Shown: positions 44,538-57,345, numbered from the stretch's first letter. The stretch: DNA of 64,000 nucleotides from Ceratobasidium sp. AG-K (GCA_037039685.1 JAWNGF010000003.1:5120571-5184570); one strand, 5' to 3'. Program-made: numbers and translations. The notes: generated by a model from the letters alone, not told the origin.

Positions 44538-45542
44538 ATGATGCTCATTTATTTTGTTTCGCGCGTGATCAGGTTTGCATGCGACTGTGCCGATAATACG
44601 GACTCTGACCATACCGTTGACCAGTATCACAGGCTCGGTTCTATACCCGACTTATGCTTCTTATAAAACCTTATCACGCCGCCCGACACAAGAGGCGGAT
44701 CTCGAACGCTGGCTTATGTACTGGTCGGTGATGGGATGTATCGTCGGGGTAGAACTAGTTGCTGAATGGTTAATACGATGGTACGTTCTGATCTTCTGTC
44801 CTTGAACTATAAAGGATGATTATGTTCTCGTAGGATTCCGCTATATTGGTATCTTAAAACCATGTTCTTACTCTACCTCGCTCTGCCCCAAACCCAAGGC
44901 GCGACTCCACTCTACAATGCTCGACTACAACCCATGCTCGAGTCCTACGAACCCCAGATCGACGCTTCCGTTGCACGCATGCGATCCCGTGCCTATGATT
45001 TCGCTCGAGCCAAAGTCCAAGAACTCTGGGCGCGTCTCATCAACGCCCCTCCTGTTACTCAAGCTGCCGGTCCACCGACTATGCAAGACCCTATGAGTGC
45101 GCCGTTGCAATTTGCAGGTGGCCTCTTGCGGACGTATTCTCCGTTTTTGGCTGCCGGGGCGATGATGATGCAGCAACAACCTCCAGCTGCTGGGACTGGG
45201 TCTGCACCTCGGAGTCGAGCGTCATCGACCAGTTCAACGAGCTCTTTTGCAGCAACCGATATCAATCTGACCGCCAAGGCCCAACCCGCCATCGAGCCCA
45301 GATCGAGTTCGGGCGTCAGAGTCAGGAACAAGAATCAACCTCGAACCTCGGAGCCAATGTCAAGACCTGCACCAAAGGTCGCGACAAAATCCAAGGAGAA
45401 GGAGAAGGAGCGGCAGACGGATGGTCTGGATAACGGATTCAATAGCGATGCAAGTGATAGCTTGATTTCTCCGGACGGCGAAGGTCCTGGAGGTCATGCT
45501 AGCAAGGCTGGCAGCGCGTACGAGAAACTCAAGGCCGATTGA
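44538..45542 (+). CDS. TB2/DP1/HVA22 family protein (Yop1/REEP-like)
   Basis: Three exons: 44538-44572, 44625-44780 and 44834-45542, giving 299 residues. The start MMLIYFVSRVISITG leads straight into the TB2/DP1 core: LYPTYASYKTLSRRP, ERWLMYWSVMGCIVGVELVAE, IPLYWYLKTMFLLYLALPQTQGATPLYN. These are two hairpin membrane segments followed by an amphipathic helix, the reticulon-like fold that curves tubular ER. The C-terminal 170 residues are a disordered S/P/A-rich tail ending in charged repeats (KSKEKEKERQ) and KLKAD. Yeast Yop1 is 180 residues, so the tail is an extension common in filamentous fungi. ER membrane. Confidence 0.9.
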
Positions 45543-46055
45543 GCGGAGACCGAGTCATCCACACTGTATCTTATTGTTTAGGTGTATTTATTTGGAATTT
45601 CCTTGTCTCCTCAAAAAGGAAGAACTTTGCGCCGTCGGCCGTCTCCTGTCTACGACCGCGACACGCAAGCGCGAGCCACAACGCTTGAAGTGTGTAGGCG
45701 TTAACTTTTTGCAGGCTTTTCTCTCGCTTTTCGACCCAGAAGTCCCGCGCTGTATTGCGAGATTGATCATACGCTCATCGCGCGCTATTTGTATTCTATT
45801 CTTGGTCATATTGAAATATGTCTCAGTGTGTATACATCGCGCCCAAGCGCAGAGCGGACGTTGGTTCTACATCTCGCGAGATGTATAGCTGACCCCGAAG
45901 ACGCGGCTTTCTCAACCACTTGAGACAGCAAACTAACGAGAATTTGTACTAACTTGGCAGACACAGCCTTGATCGCCACAAGACCCAGGATAGCCAAGTC
46001 GAGACTCGGAATGACGCCAATCAGCCGAAGCTATTTGGATCGCTTCTAGGCACTC
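45543..46055. other. Intergenic
   Basis: About 500 bp between the TB2/DP1 gene and the first caspase-like gene. 3' UTR of the former, and perhaps an unplaced first exon of the latter at about 45900-46050. Nothing else was recognised. Confidence 0.35.
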
Positions 46056-47489
46056 TTGGTATACCATTCGAGGAGCAGCGTGATACCGTGGGACACGCCT
46101 TTCTGGTACGGCTCTGGGCCCATTGACGCTGATATGCCTGGTACTGACAAGTTCCTGGATCTGCAGTTCACCAATATTTATACAAGCTTGCCATGGGCGT
46201 CCTACGCGCGCTCCCATGGTCTGCCACCTCTATCCGGCTCGGTGAAAGACCTGGAGAACATAAATGAACATTTCCCGACCGTATTTTCCAATATACATAT
46301 AGTGCCCATCGAGCATACGAGTTTCAATGATATTGTGGGTGGTGACCTCATTGTGCCCTCCGTTGATCCTCATCGGTTTCATAGAAACAACAGTTAGGCT
46401 GTGTCAAGCCTGATGTGGATACCGTTGTGGTTTATTGTACGTCTCTTAAACTGTCATTCTGTCCTACCCACCTTATGTGCTTTCGCTTAGTTCAAGGCCA
46501 TATGAAGGATGGTCGCTGTGAGCGTCGCCAATAGTGGGGGTTCCCTTGGTCTAAAATCGAGTACTCCTAGATATCACCACCGACGGCCCTCGCGATCGTT
46601 CGCAAGGGGAGCCTCACCTTGTTGGACTTTCACCCACGGTAGGTTTGAACGCTTATGGAGGGCCCAACATTTGCTTATCCTCGCATATAGGACCTCATCC
46701 TTATGTTTTCCGGGCTGAATGCGAGGACCTGGAGGATCGTGAGCCAATTACTATCCATAGCTACCTGATCGTGTTTGTTGACGTTACATGCAGCTGCTCA
46801 CAGATATGAGTTGACGCGAGCCTAGTATCATGTCCTACGCTAACTATTACCTCCTCGCAAGTTCTGTGGGTCGGGTAACTTCCTCTGTGAGTTCGTTTCC
46901 CTTATTCTTGGAAGTCGGCCTTGCTCATCCCCTTTTCAGACCTCCGCTTTGTGCTCGAACTCGACGATCAAGGTGCCGTCCGGTGGAGGAGAACAGCAGA
47001 ATCTCTTTATCGCGACAAATTTGAGACCACCCCGGCTACCCCAATTGTACGTGTTTCTTAAACGTTGATGCCTCTCGCCTTGCTGACTCGCGTGAACGGC
47101 CATAGCTCCACTTCTCGGCGTGTACTGATAAGGAAAGTGGCTGGGAATCTAGTGGGTCTGGTGGATACCTGACGAAGGTGTGGAGATCAGATGCAGCATC
47201 TTTGCTAGGCTGTTGATCCAGACATTCAGGCATTCACCAGTCTCAAAGACGAAAATCTTTCACTCCGCGAAATACTTGTCTTCTTACGGTAAATGCACGA
47301 CTTGCGGTGTATTCCCGACAATCGGGTTGACTCTACGGTCTATTAGCCGCGACGTCTCTCAGCGCTTGAGCCGGGCTCAGGACGGTGTATTGCGGGTTCA
47401 AACTCCACAGGTGGGTGACATGTTGAAGCTCGTGTATGTCTCTAATCCGTTCCGCGAAAACAGATATTTTCAGATCATCCGTTCGTTAG
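46056..47489 (+). CDS. Caspase-like (peptidase C14) protein, copy A
   Basis: Identified by exon-by-exon agreement with three other copies in this window and with the caspase pattern. Exons: 46056-46394 with LPPLSGSVKDLENINEHF and IEHTSFNDIV (start of the p20-like domain); VKPDVDTVVVY then QGHMKDGR at about 46493-46515 (catalytic His region); FCGSGNFLC at about 46862-46888 (catalytic Cys region); LRFVLELDDQGA...RWRRTAESLY; LHFSACTDKESGWESS...GGYLTK at 47106-47177; FTSLKDENLSLREILVF; LRVQTPQ; and IFSDHP. Exons are short and introns 45-60 bp. The Cys motif lacks the usual following His (C-G-S-G instead of C-H-S-G). Start and last exon are not resolved, and it may be a decayed copy. Caspase-like proteins are cysteine peptidases cutting after acidic or basic residues. 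Confidence 0.6.
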
Positions 47490-47784
47490 TAAATTTATCG
47501 TCATTAGTTTGATTTGCGCTCACCTCGATCTTGCATCTAGTCACCGACTGATCGTTACATTCTCAAGAACTTCTACAACCATACCGCTCGCTACGAGAAT
47601 GATTCGTATTAGAACGAGTGATCAAACGACGGCCTAATGGTTCACACGCGGCGCTAGGATCTAACGCTCGTAACTTCCAGGTTTGGGTTCTTGATCAAAT
47701 GATTTCCACCTACCTACGTTTTCCATCTATTCTCGATTTAACGGGTGACAGACGCGTCCCATCTTTATGACTGTGAGCTGTACA

Positions 47785-47830
47785 CCACTATATCCAGGTA
47801 CTGTTGTACAGCAGTACCTGAATATAGTGG
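47785..47830. repeat. 46-bp near-perfect hairpin repeat
   Basis: Left arm CCACTATATCCAGGTACTG, loop TTGTACAG, right arm the reverse complement of CCACTATATTCAGGTACTG, with one mismatch in 19. A related hairpin lies at 50253-50307. Each is a few hundred bases beyond a caspase-like gene. Confidence 0.7.
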
Positions 47831-48474
47831 AAGGTATCTATCCCTGTATTGTCTGTATTGTAGAACAAGAGTTATTGGGCTGCGCAAAAGCCTATTCGTT
47901 AGCTTTCGCTGACCGATGACTGAATTTATGATATCTGTGTTGGTTGCTCGTATTTCACGAGAGGCAAGCTACTTTACATCGGTCGGCTCCCCGATCATAC
48001 AGTGTTGTTACTAGTTTTACTATATGCGCCAAATTTGCAACGGCCGTACTGTCGTAAACCACATTTGCTCATCAGCTTAAGCTTGCTTTGATTGCCCAGT
48101 TTGGCATGGTTCATAATGCGCGAGTGCGCCGCCCGAGTCATACCTCCCGCCACAATATACGACCAACTTCCACTCAGCTTGAGGGCATTTTGAAGCTTCA
48201 CCGTGTACTTTTGGCCTTTTCTTTGCCTCTCTTGTGTGCAGATCTTGCTTTGCGCGCTCAGCTTTGCGCTCGTCGCTTTAGACCAATACAGTTCCACATT
48301 GGATACAACACAATTAAACATGTCTTTACAGTGTGTGATTTCGCTCCCGTGAGAGCGGAAACGTCGGCATCCAGCTGCTTTTGCGGCTGTGGCGTTGACA
48401 CCGGAATGCGGCTTCATCGAGACCACGAACGGCACGACTTACATACACTCAAAACTAACCGTTTAGGTATGACG

Positions 48475-49951
48475 ACGCGAATCAAGGCGCAACACGCGTG
48501 GCGACAGAGTTGGGAAGCAATGACGCTGGTAGCACACTTATCACCTCGATATTTGGCCGAAGTCTCTTATCCGATCTCGTGGCTGGAGCGTTTTTGGTAT
48601 TGTCCCGTAATGGGAGATAAGCGCGGCGCTAATTCGGTTCGTAGTTCACAAATGATTATGAAGGAGTCTCTTGGACGTGCAATGGGCTTGAGCAAAGCGA
48701 GATGCATTTGCGTGGTGCACACCTGGATAGGAAGGCGATGAAAGGTTGCCTTCATATATTATTCCCAGGCGTTAAACTTGAAGTTGTTGAAGCAACTACA
48801 TATAAGGACATAGTATGTGCATCAGGGTCCTTCCAGTGGCGGCGGCTTTCTGACCTTCTCGCTAGCGAGAGCGCATGGCTCGCACTCAACCTCTCGACAC
48901 AATCTTCGTTTACCGTGCGTATCGCTTAACTGCGTGTTTTATTTCGCCCGCGTTTACGGTGTCAGCACAGTCCAAGGTCATGGGGCAGGCGGGAGTTGTA
49001 CGTATTCCCGTCGATAGTGACTGGCGTAGTTGGCTTACGTTTGTGTGTGGCCAGACGTCCCTATCGATGGATTTGTGACACACTCAGAGCGTGATCCCCA
49101 CCTAGTTACTCTACCAGTATGTCAGGCTGCACATACGTCTGGACATTGGCTGACATCTTCTTCAAGGGTCTCAGCCCTGCACTTGGCGTGGACTCTCAAG
49201 TCTGGAAGATTGTGAGCCAAGTCTTGGACTCTTTGTCGCACTCATGTTAACAATGCGGCTAGTTCTTTGCTGATGTGAGACTATGTCAATAATATGTAAC
49301 CTGGCCTGACACACGCTCTGTGTACCAGTTTTGCGGCTCAGGGAATTTTCTATGTGGGTAGTTCATATCAAGCCATATGTGTTACACCTCTAATGCCATT
49401 CTCCAGGCCTCCCACTGGTCCTCGTTGTTGATGAGGAAGGTGCGAGGTGGGAGGAGACCGCATACCACCACTCATACAAATACTGTGACAACGCTCCAAC
49501 TGTAGATGCTCCTTGTTTGCCACAACAACACTGTCGTCCTAAAACGCTCTTGTTTCACAGCTTCTCTTCTCTGCATGTGCTGATGGTGAAGTCGCCTACG
49601 AATCTGTTGAATCTGGTGGATACCACACCAAGGCGAGTAACTACCCTTGATGTGCCGGAGCCAATGCGTAATTATGGATATATGCAGGCTTTCACCAATC
49701 TCATCGGTGGACACTATCCACAGACGCTTCCTCAGATCCTGAGGTACAACCGGTACATCAACTAGTAACATCGTCAGTGGGTGCATACTTATAATCTCGG
49801 CTGAAGGGGCGATGTTACGACAAGGTTGAATAAGGCTAAGGATAAGTCAAAGGTGCGGTCCCAGACTCCCCAGGTATGTGGAGTATATATATACATTAAT
49901 GGGCTCCGTCAACATGCCTTACACTTGTAGGTTTACGCAAATCGCAGATTG
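48475..49951 (+). CDS. Caspase-like (peptidase C14) protein, copy B
   Basis: Exon order mirrors copy A. LHILFPGVKLEVVEATTYKD (about 48750-48810) corresponds to IEHTSFNDIV of copy A; QGHGAGGS at about 48972-48995 is the His motif; FCGSGNFLC at about 49329-49355 is the Cys motif. Then come LPLVLVVDEEGARWEETAYH, LLFSACADGEVAYESVESGG...YHTK (about 49558-49633), AFTNLIGGHYPQTLPQILRY, KVRSQTPQ, and VYANRRL near 49945. A possible upstream exon near 48480 reads TRVATELGSNDAGSTLITSI. The Cys motif again has G where caspases have H. The first and last exons are uncertain. Expression and integrity are unknown. It is a tandem relative of copy A, about 2.5 kb away. Confidence 0.55.
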
Positions 49952-50880
49952 GTATGTGTAATCCTGTGCATTGTACACTGGCCCGGTCCTTACGCTACTG
50001 AGTCCAGCCCCTCAATGATTCCAATATTCTCAGCAACTTTTTCAACCACAGTACCTAGATATACCCTAGGCTGATACCTCAATTTTGAAGGTTCGGGCTA
50101 GGTTGGTGAAGATTTAAGCCACGGATTGGTGCTTCGAATCCCCCTGACAGGCGACCTGATCTAAATTTTTCGGTTGCTCACTCCTATTTGGGACTCCTGT
50201 GCGCGGTTATAGTTCTGTGATTCCTTTCGATATAGCTATAATTTATGGGGTACCACTAGACGGAGGTACCGTTACTGTACGAGGTAAACGGTACCTGAGT
50301 ATAGTGGCAGTGTCTTTTGTAGTTGAATGTACTTCTTTTTATTCGGCATTGGTTAGTGTAGTTGACGGTCTTTGAAAGTGTTTTTCATTCCACAAAGGAT
50401 GACGTTTCTATTTCGTATCTCACCTTTTTCTAGGATGGTTGCCTCGGATAGGATGAGGGTTGGCCACGGCAGTATCTGGAGACCCAAGGTTGCGTTGGCC
50501 AACGTGGGCTGGAGAAACACGGGTGCTCTTTGCATTGTATTGTTCAATTTAGACCCGTCGCTGGGCACGCGCCCGGATGCATGCATGCCGGTTCCGTTTG
50601 GCGACAGACCCGATCCCCAAACGGGCCTCCCGGTCTCAACTTGAATAAGTTCGCTCCGACACAACGCAGGCAGCAACACAATGGCTCATTCAATTTTAAG
50701 GCTGTACACATACCAAGCTCTATGGCATCCCGGTGTATAAACTTATGGTGAAGCCTTGGTTATATGCGGATTGGTGTCCCACGTGCACGTGACGAATCAG
50801 AAAGTTGCCCCACTGGTATGACGGCATCACGCAGATTAGAAGCCAAATTACGACTACACATCACTTTGTCGCCGACCACC
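49952..50880. other. Intergenic with a hairpin repeat
   Basis: Contains the second hairpin (50253-50307), otherwise no supported gene. The last 200 bp form the promoter of the metallopeptidase gene. Confidence 0.4.
50253..50307. repeat. 55-bp hairpin repeat related to 47785-47830
   Basis: Left arm CCACTAGACGGAGGTACCGTT, right arm the reverse complement of CCACTATACTCAGGTACCGTT, loop of 13 nt. The outer words CCACTA and the AGGTAC core are shared with the hairpin at 47785. Confidence 0.65.
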
Positions 50881-53800
50881 ATGTCCGGCGAGAAAGTACC
50901 CAAAGACCTCGGCGAGCTTCCCGCCCCGGTAGCTACCACCCGTATTAAACGTTCTCATCGACTCCGAAATGCACTGGCTTTGACTACTGCGTGCGGTTTA
51001 TTCTATTTTGGGACATCGTCATGGGGTGACAATCGCTGGAATACTCTTCCCAATGTTGACCCGTTAGCGAGTACGGGCGACGCAATTCACCACAGGAACA
51101 AAGGGTTTGGATTTGATCCTAGAAAAGCTGAAGGAATTTACCTGTGAGTTGATTTCAGTTTATGAAATGTTTTATTTACCGATCCACTGCAACTAGGTCG
51201 GTCCCGTCCGCCGAGAGTGCTCTATCGTAAGTGAGGAATTGTTAATAGCCTAGTGTCGAGCACTCATTGTCGACAGTGTGGCGAGGATTTGGACGGAAAA
51301 GCCTCACCTTGCTGGTACCGCGAACGATTACTACTCGTCAATACAGCAACTCGAGGTGTTTAGAAAACACTTGGGGATCAAATCCTCGTCTAAATCTCTT
51401 CCGGTCTATGACGCTGGAAGCGCCGAATCGCGCCAGGCCGTCTTTTCGATTCCCAACATTACGGAGCCAACGGCATGGGTAGACACATACTATCCGCTAC
51501 TTAATACTCCTGCCGAACGTAAACTCGAGATTCTTAACGACGACGGCAGCATTTTCTGGGCCGCGAATGTCGAGGAGAAACCAGCCGAAGGTGATCCCGC
51601 TGGTCAATGGTACGACACAATTGGCGCTTGGCATGGTTTAAGCAAAGGGGGGGACGTTAAGGTGCGGCTTATTCGACCTAGGTATCACTAATGCTGAATT
51701 TCACCAGGGAAAGATTATTTACGCTAACTATGGCCGCAAACAAGACTTTGACGAACTACTTGCTGCGGGTAGGTGCTGACTCTCTGGGGCCTCTCGATGA
51801 TCATTAATGTTGTTTGACCTTAGGCCATAATCTAACCGGCACTATTGTGCTAGTTCGTTATGGAGCCGTGTTCCGCGGGCTCAAGGTGAGAATGAGGCTA
51901 AAGTACATAGTTCCGCGTTGACGTAGAACAGGTCCAAGCGGCACAAGAGGCTGGTGCTATCGGCTGCTTGATTTACTCTGACCCCCGTGACAATGGAGCC
52001 GTTACTGTCGAGAATGGATACAAGTAGTGAGTATATCGTGCGCTTCAAGATGTCAAGTATCTGATGCAAGACCAAAGTTGGCCCGATGGACCGGCTCTGA
52101 ATCCGGATGCAGTGCAACGTGGTAGTGTCATGTTTCTTAGCAGCTATCCAGGTATGTGTGTTATTCATCCACCCCAGAAATAGGTTCACAGGTTATGAAA
52201 GGTGACCCGACAACTCCGGGCACGCCCTCACACCCAGGCGCCAACCGCACCGAGGGCGCGAATATCCCTGCTATTCCGTCGTTGCCTATCTCTTGGGCTA
52301 ATGCACAGGTCCTACTTAAAGAGTTAGGACCTGACTCTGTTTTTAGCAAACGTACCATTCGATTACTTAACGGCGTCAACAATGCGATTACGCCAATTTG
52401 GAATACTATGGCAGTTGTACCGGGCCATATCCGCGATGAGGTAGTCGTTGTTGGAAATCACCGTGATGCTTGGGTGAGGAACACAGTTTCCAACAATAGA
52501 ACGTTTTTGGTAATATTGGGCAGGTTCTGGGTGCCTCGGATCCGACAAGTGGTACAGTTTCGGTGCACGAGATCACAAAGTAAGCGCGCGTGTTCTGAAG
52601 CGGAGAGCGACACACTGATCCAGGATCTAGGGGACTAGGTAAACTACTGAAGCAAGGATGGAAACCACTTAGGACAATCGTATTTGCGAGCTGGGATGCT
52701 GAAGAGGTCGGTAACCCGAAATCTTGTCCCTTGTAACAAGGACTGAAGTGGATTATGTGTCAAGTACGGTCTGATTGGAAGCACAGAATGGGGTGAAGAT
52801 TTTGCTGGTAAGCAAGAGTGGTTGACATCCCATGTTAAGCTTATCAACACTCCAACTTGCTGTTCAAGATTGGATCCAAGAGCATGTCGTTGCCTACCTG
52901 AACGTCGGTAAGTTCACTCAATGTTGGCGCTGAAACGACCACATATATTATATTAGATATGTCCGCGTCTGGTGAAAGGTTTTCCCTTTACGGGTCCCCT
53001 TCGCTCGCGCATCTTCTCCGCCAGGCCGCGTTGGATATCCCTCACCCGACAGACGCGAACCGTACCTTGTGGGATGCCAGGGATGACACTGGGTCGTTTA
53101 CTGGCTCCGCTGACAAGGAGGCAACGCTTGTCCAACGCGAGACTGAAGCGGCTCTGAAGTCCGTTTCCAGTACTGGCGTTAGTCCCCTCGGTAGCGGTAG
53201 CGATTATACGGTATTTTTGCAAAGACTGGGGGTAATGCTTTCAAGTTTCAACTTCACCCGGAGGTTTCTGACGCCTAACCATCTAGATTGCAAGCACGGA
53301 CGAGTCATTCAGTGGAACAGGACAGAGTGCAGTTTATCACTACCATTCTATCTGGGACTCACAAACTTGGATGGAGAAATACGGCGACCCTGGTCGGTCA
53401 TTTCATGAATAGAGATTCTCCGAGCTGACACGCTGCACCAGGCTTCGTGCGACATGTCGCCGTGGCTAAACACTTAGGTCTTGTCTTGCTCCGTATTGCC
53501 GACTCCATCGTTCTTCCACTCAACGTAAGTACATATGCAGGCGTGTATTCAGTTACTCATGCTCGGTGCAGACGACACAATATGCGCTAGAGCTAGACAA
53601 ATATCTGGATCGGTGGGTCGAGCGCTATTTGACCTACAGTAACTAACAAGTCCACTAGAGTTGCGGAGCTCTCGTCTCATCTGTCTGATGTCCCTGATTT
53701 CACTGACCTCCGCCAAGCGATTGCTAAAGTCCAAGAGGCCAGCCAGAAACTCGACCACCGCAAAGTTCGCGCCGAATACCGCCTGAAGCATGCCTTGGAG

Positions 53801-54466
53801 AAGCTTAGCCGTCACCACTCGCACGGTGCATGTGGCCGTCGCAAGTTCGGAAAGGCCCGAGCGTGGATCAAGAAGATGTTCGGGGTGACGGAAGAGGTTA
53901 AAGGCGCATCGTACCCTCAAAAGTGGCCAAAGGGAGCCCGAGTGACGCCTCGCATCGGAAGACTACCTGGGTGGGTCGAGGAACAGCAGGAGAAGGCCAA
54001 GGAGCATCGCCACGGAGGTCACGGTCATCGTAAGGAACACAATCACCATCACAAACACAACGGCGACCATGAGCACAAGGGGCTCCGAAAGCTCATTCGT
54101 GCTGTCAAGGAGGTCCAGACCGTGAACAAGAAGCTCTCGTCTTTCGAGCGCGGTTTCATCTCGGAGGAGGGAATCCCCGATCGCGAATGGTAAGCCTCAT
54201 ATGCGAGATAGTCCGAGTAGGTATTGATGACGTTGCCGCTAGGTACCGTCATCTGGGAGTCGCACCTGGTAAATGGCTGGTAGGTTTGCTTGGCCGCGTT
54301 GGGTGATAGCTGGACTAATTGTGTGCGTTTTCCCAAGGGTTACGGCGCGACTACTTTCCCCGCACTCACAGAAGCGATCACAATTGAAAAGAACTCGACT
54401 CTCGCCACCCGCGAAGTTGAAAGGCTTGTGCAGCTCTTGAAGAACATTGCAGAAAGCTTGGACTAA
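50881..54466 (+). CDS. M28 metallopeptidase, glutamate carboxypeptidase II / Vps70-like
   Basis: Starts [18 protein letters not shown] single N-terminal membrane helix ([15 protein letters not shown]) makes it a type II membrane protein. Order: a PA domain ([30 protein letters not shown]), then the M28 domain with metal ligands H and D in [19 protein letters not shown] in [20 protein letters not shown] in YLNVDMSASG, and H in YHYHSIWDS. The C-terminal transferrin-receptor-like dimerisation domain runs to stop TAA 54464, and all ligand motifs are present, so it is probably active. The family includes human GCPII/NAALADL and yeast Vps70 and Tre1/2, in vacuole/endosome membranes. Unusual: the dimerisation domain carries a long lysine/histidine-rich insertion (about 54005-54076). 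Many short introns. Confidence 0.92.
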
Positions 54467-54778
54467 TGGGAGGGCGGACATGAGGATTAGTAGCGTCTTG
54501 GAACTGGTGTAAATACAATTTCCTGAGCGGAACAACTTTGCTGTCCAAAATTTACCTTGTAGACTTCCACAAATAGGGGACGAAGAACGCGAGCAGAGGG
54601 TAACAAGGGGGCGAGCCGCGAATCCAAAAAAGCTGCCAGGGTGCGAGGACCGCCTTGAAAAGGGGTATATGCGCACAGGATTGGTGACTGCGCTGCCCAA
54701 CACACGCCCCTATTTAAGGAGCTTTTCGACTCTTCCTACCTGCAGGCTCTCTCATCTCATCATAGTTCGCCCGTAGAA

Positions 54779-55379
54779 ATGACTCAGCATACATCAGGAG
54801 CTCGTTTTATCTGGGACGACACTGCGATCAGCATCTTTTGCGTCGTCGTTTTGTCGGACCGGTACCGAGTATCGCTCCTCTCGCGTGGACGGCCTCCCAG
54901 AGTAAGTTTGATTTCGTCACCCAACCTTCGAGCTGACCAAAACACCCCGTAGAGGCTAATGAACAAGGCGGGTTGTCTCTGCGAGATCGCTGAGCGGAGG
55001 TTGGTCCCCGGAATCGGTTCAGGCGATTGGCTGGTACTCAAGAACCAGCTTCGCAGGTAATATGTGTCTACACTTAATCTTCACTCCTAATCACGTTGTT
55101 CACCACCGCGGTGAATAGTATGATCAAGGGTTTCAGCAAGGGCAATGTACGCGTTCTTTTCTACTTGGCGCACGTCCCACGATCAATCGTCCCATGTTTA
55201 GACAGGAGTACCGGCAGCCAATCATTAACGCATTCCTAGCCTCATTGCGTGCAAAACGAGGTTGTTTGTTCTTCCCTGAGCAAACACCAGCCTTGGATGT
55301 AGTTTGCATCGGACAATCCTCGCCCCACCTTGAGTGTGAATGTTCAGCTCGCATTGAATTGTTGCTAAATGATCCCGGT
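54779..55379 (+). CDS. Unrecognised small gene or 5' part of caspase-like copy C
   Basis: ATG 54779 opens MTQHTSGARFIWDD, then FCVVVLSDRYRVSLLSRG. In-frame exons follow: RLMNKAGCLCEIAERRLVPG, MIKGFSKGN and EYRQPIINAFLASLRAKRGC...PEQTPALDVV, with introns of about 60 bp. The frame runs to about 55379 and its end is not found. It may be the N-terminal part of the next gene (copy C starts at about 55496). No domain recognised. A TATA-like TATTTAAGG lies at about 54711-54719. Confidence 0.45.
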
Positions 55380-55495
55380 AAATGAGAAGACACTTGATTG
55401 ATGTACACCGCCACAGTACTGCCACGATCACGTGTGTAGTGGCGCGTCATTATTACATGGGAACCGCCTCGACTCATTCCCCACCTCGTGTACCG

Positions 55496-57345
55496 ATGAC
55501 CGCCCCAACTCGACGCCAGACGACCGACATCCAAGTCCAGATGAAAGGATTGGAACGGTGAGCCCTGCCTCGATCGGTGGTGCTATAGCGGACTTGGTCG
55601 GCTTCCGGCTGCCCCTGGCGGTGGGAAGTTGACACCGAACGTGCTAACGACAGGATTACGACGAGACGGGTCTAACCCACAAGCCGCCGTGACCTAGTCA
55701 CCATGCTGCACTCCACAAAGAGCAAAGTCCGCTCATCAAGTCCCTGCGAGGTGCCCCCATCGGTCGGGTTGACATTGTGGGTTTCCCAAGATCGAAGCAC
55801 TAGACACGCTGACCCACCTGCTGCTGTTGGCAGGTCAGCAACGTTTACCAAGGCAAGCGGGACAAGCTTACAAACCAGCCAGTGAAGCTGCTTGGGTGCC
55901 GCGCAGACTCTGACGATGTCGAACGACGCTTGGCCGAGTCGGAAGCGTACCGTCAAGCTTTGCTCGAGACCCAGAAATTCCTCGACGTTCGGAAGCAGGA
56001 CATGGTACGTATATGCATAATGGCAAATGCGGAGGTATAATTGCTCATCTGTGCCTTAGCTTGATCATTGGGCCCAACTCGAAAAGATCCCGTTGCACTA
56101 CTACTCCCTCTTCAGTCAGTGATCCACAGTATTCATGGACTGGGCTAATTAATTTATACAGTTGCCGGGCATGGGCTAAGACCAGATGGTATATATCGGA
56201 CCGTTTGTGAGTTCATTCGTGGCTTGAAACGTCCACTGGCTTATGGTGTATAAATGCTGGCTCAATAGACTTGACTGCGGACTATGCGGGTTCGGAGCAA
56301 GAGCACCAGTCTTGCAGTTTGACAGGCAGGGCAAGTCGATCGACAGAGGCTGTACGTGAAAGACGTCTGATCCCGTTTTCTCGCGGCGATTAGGAAATTA
56401 AGGAAAAGTTGCCGGCGGTACGCGTTTCTCAAACGGTGAGAGCCCTTTTTTTACGTTTGATCAGACCTGCTAACTCAGAGACTCATTCCAGCTGTTTACG
56501 GACGTGAGTGTTTTTTTAACCAAGAGATACACTCGTTGCCTAACGATATCAATGGTTTAGTTTTGTTGCTCCGGTAACTTTTTTGGTTAGTTTGATCTCA
56601 TTCCTCGTGTTGCCTCTCACTTAATACCAAGCCACAGAACTCCGGTATGCACTGGAGTTATCCAGTGAAGGTGCCAAGTGGGTAGAAACCCCAGAATGGT
56701 TGATGAAGATGAGATCCCCACTCGATTCGGAAGCTTACGGTTGGGTCGATATTTTCGATATTTTCGAGGAGTTAGAACCTGTCGAAGCGACTGAGGAGAT
56801 GGAGGATGAATGGGTAGACGTCCTTGGATGGGCGGAGCTGGTCGCTACCGTTAGTACGGTACGTTGTTGGATTACACGTTTCGGTGCCCAAGCATTGACA
56901 AGTTTGCACAGGTGCATTTCGCTGCATGTACTTCATTTGAAGCTTCCTGGGAGGACAACTTGGGAGGCTACTTTACCCGAGTGAGGGGAACACACGTGTA
57001 CGCTTGACCATGCGCTGACCAGCATTCTCCAGGCTATGGCAGAAACGTGGAATGAGCGAATGTCACTCCCATTACGACTTGAAAGTATCCGGGAGCGAGT
57101 TAATGTCAGACTCCATGCGAGTGGAAACCTTTCTCTTGGGCAAACGCCCCAGGTACAGCACACCCAGTTTTCAATCTGTCCGAGCGCGACTAATCGTCCA
57201 TCAACGCACCAGATTTTCTCTTCGTCAGAGTTGGTAAGTCCGATTGTCAAAGTTTAAACACACCAGGCGAATAACGATCCTTTAGAATCTTGACGTGGAG
57301 TGCACCCTCGAGGCTTTCGTCTCAGGGGCGAATTCTCACAAGTGA
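55496..57345 (+). CDS. Caspase-like (peptidase C14) protein, copy C
   Basis: The best preserved copy. Exon pieces: MTAPTRRQTTDIQVQ (start at 55496 uncertain); VKLLGCRADSDDVERRLAES (about 55870-56000), matching the LRGCxNDAxNV opening of caspase domains; AGHGLRPDGIY (about 56163-56200), the catalytic His motif; LFTD plus FCCSGNFFG (about 56561-56587), the Cys motif; LRYALELSSEGAKWVETPEW; an acidic segment rich in E and D (56780-56870); VHFAACTSFEASWEDNLGGY; AMAETWNERMSLP; LGQTPQ; IFSSSEL; and a last exon NLDVECTLEAF...NSHK with TGA at 57343. The Cys motif reads C-C-S-G-N, so the catalytic Cys is kept but the next His is not. Fungal caspase/metacaspase relatives act in cell death or stress protein clearance; the role here is unknown. 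Confidence 0.62.
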
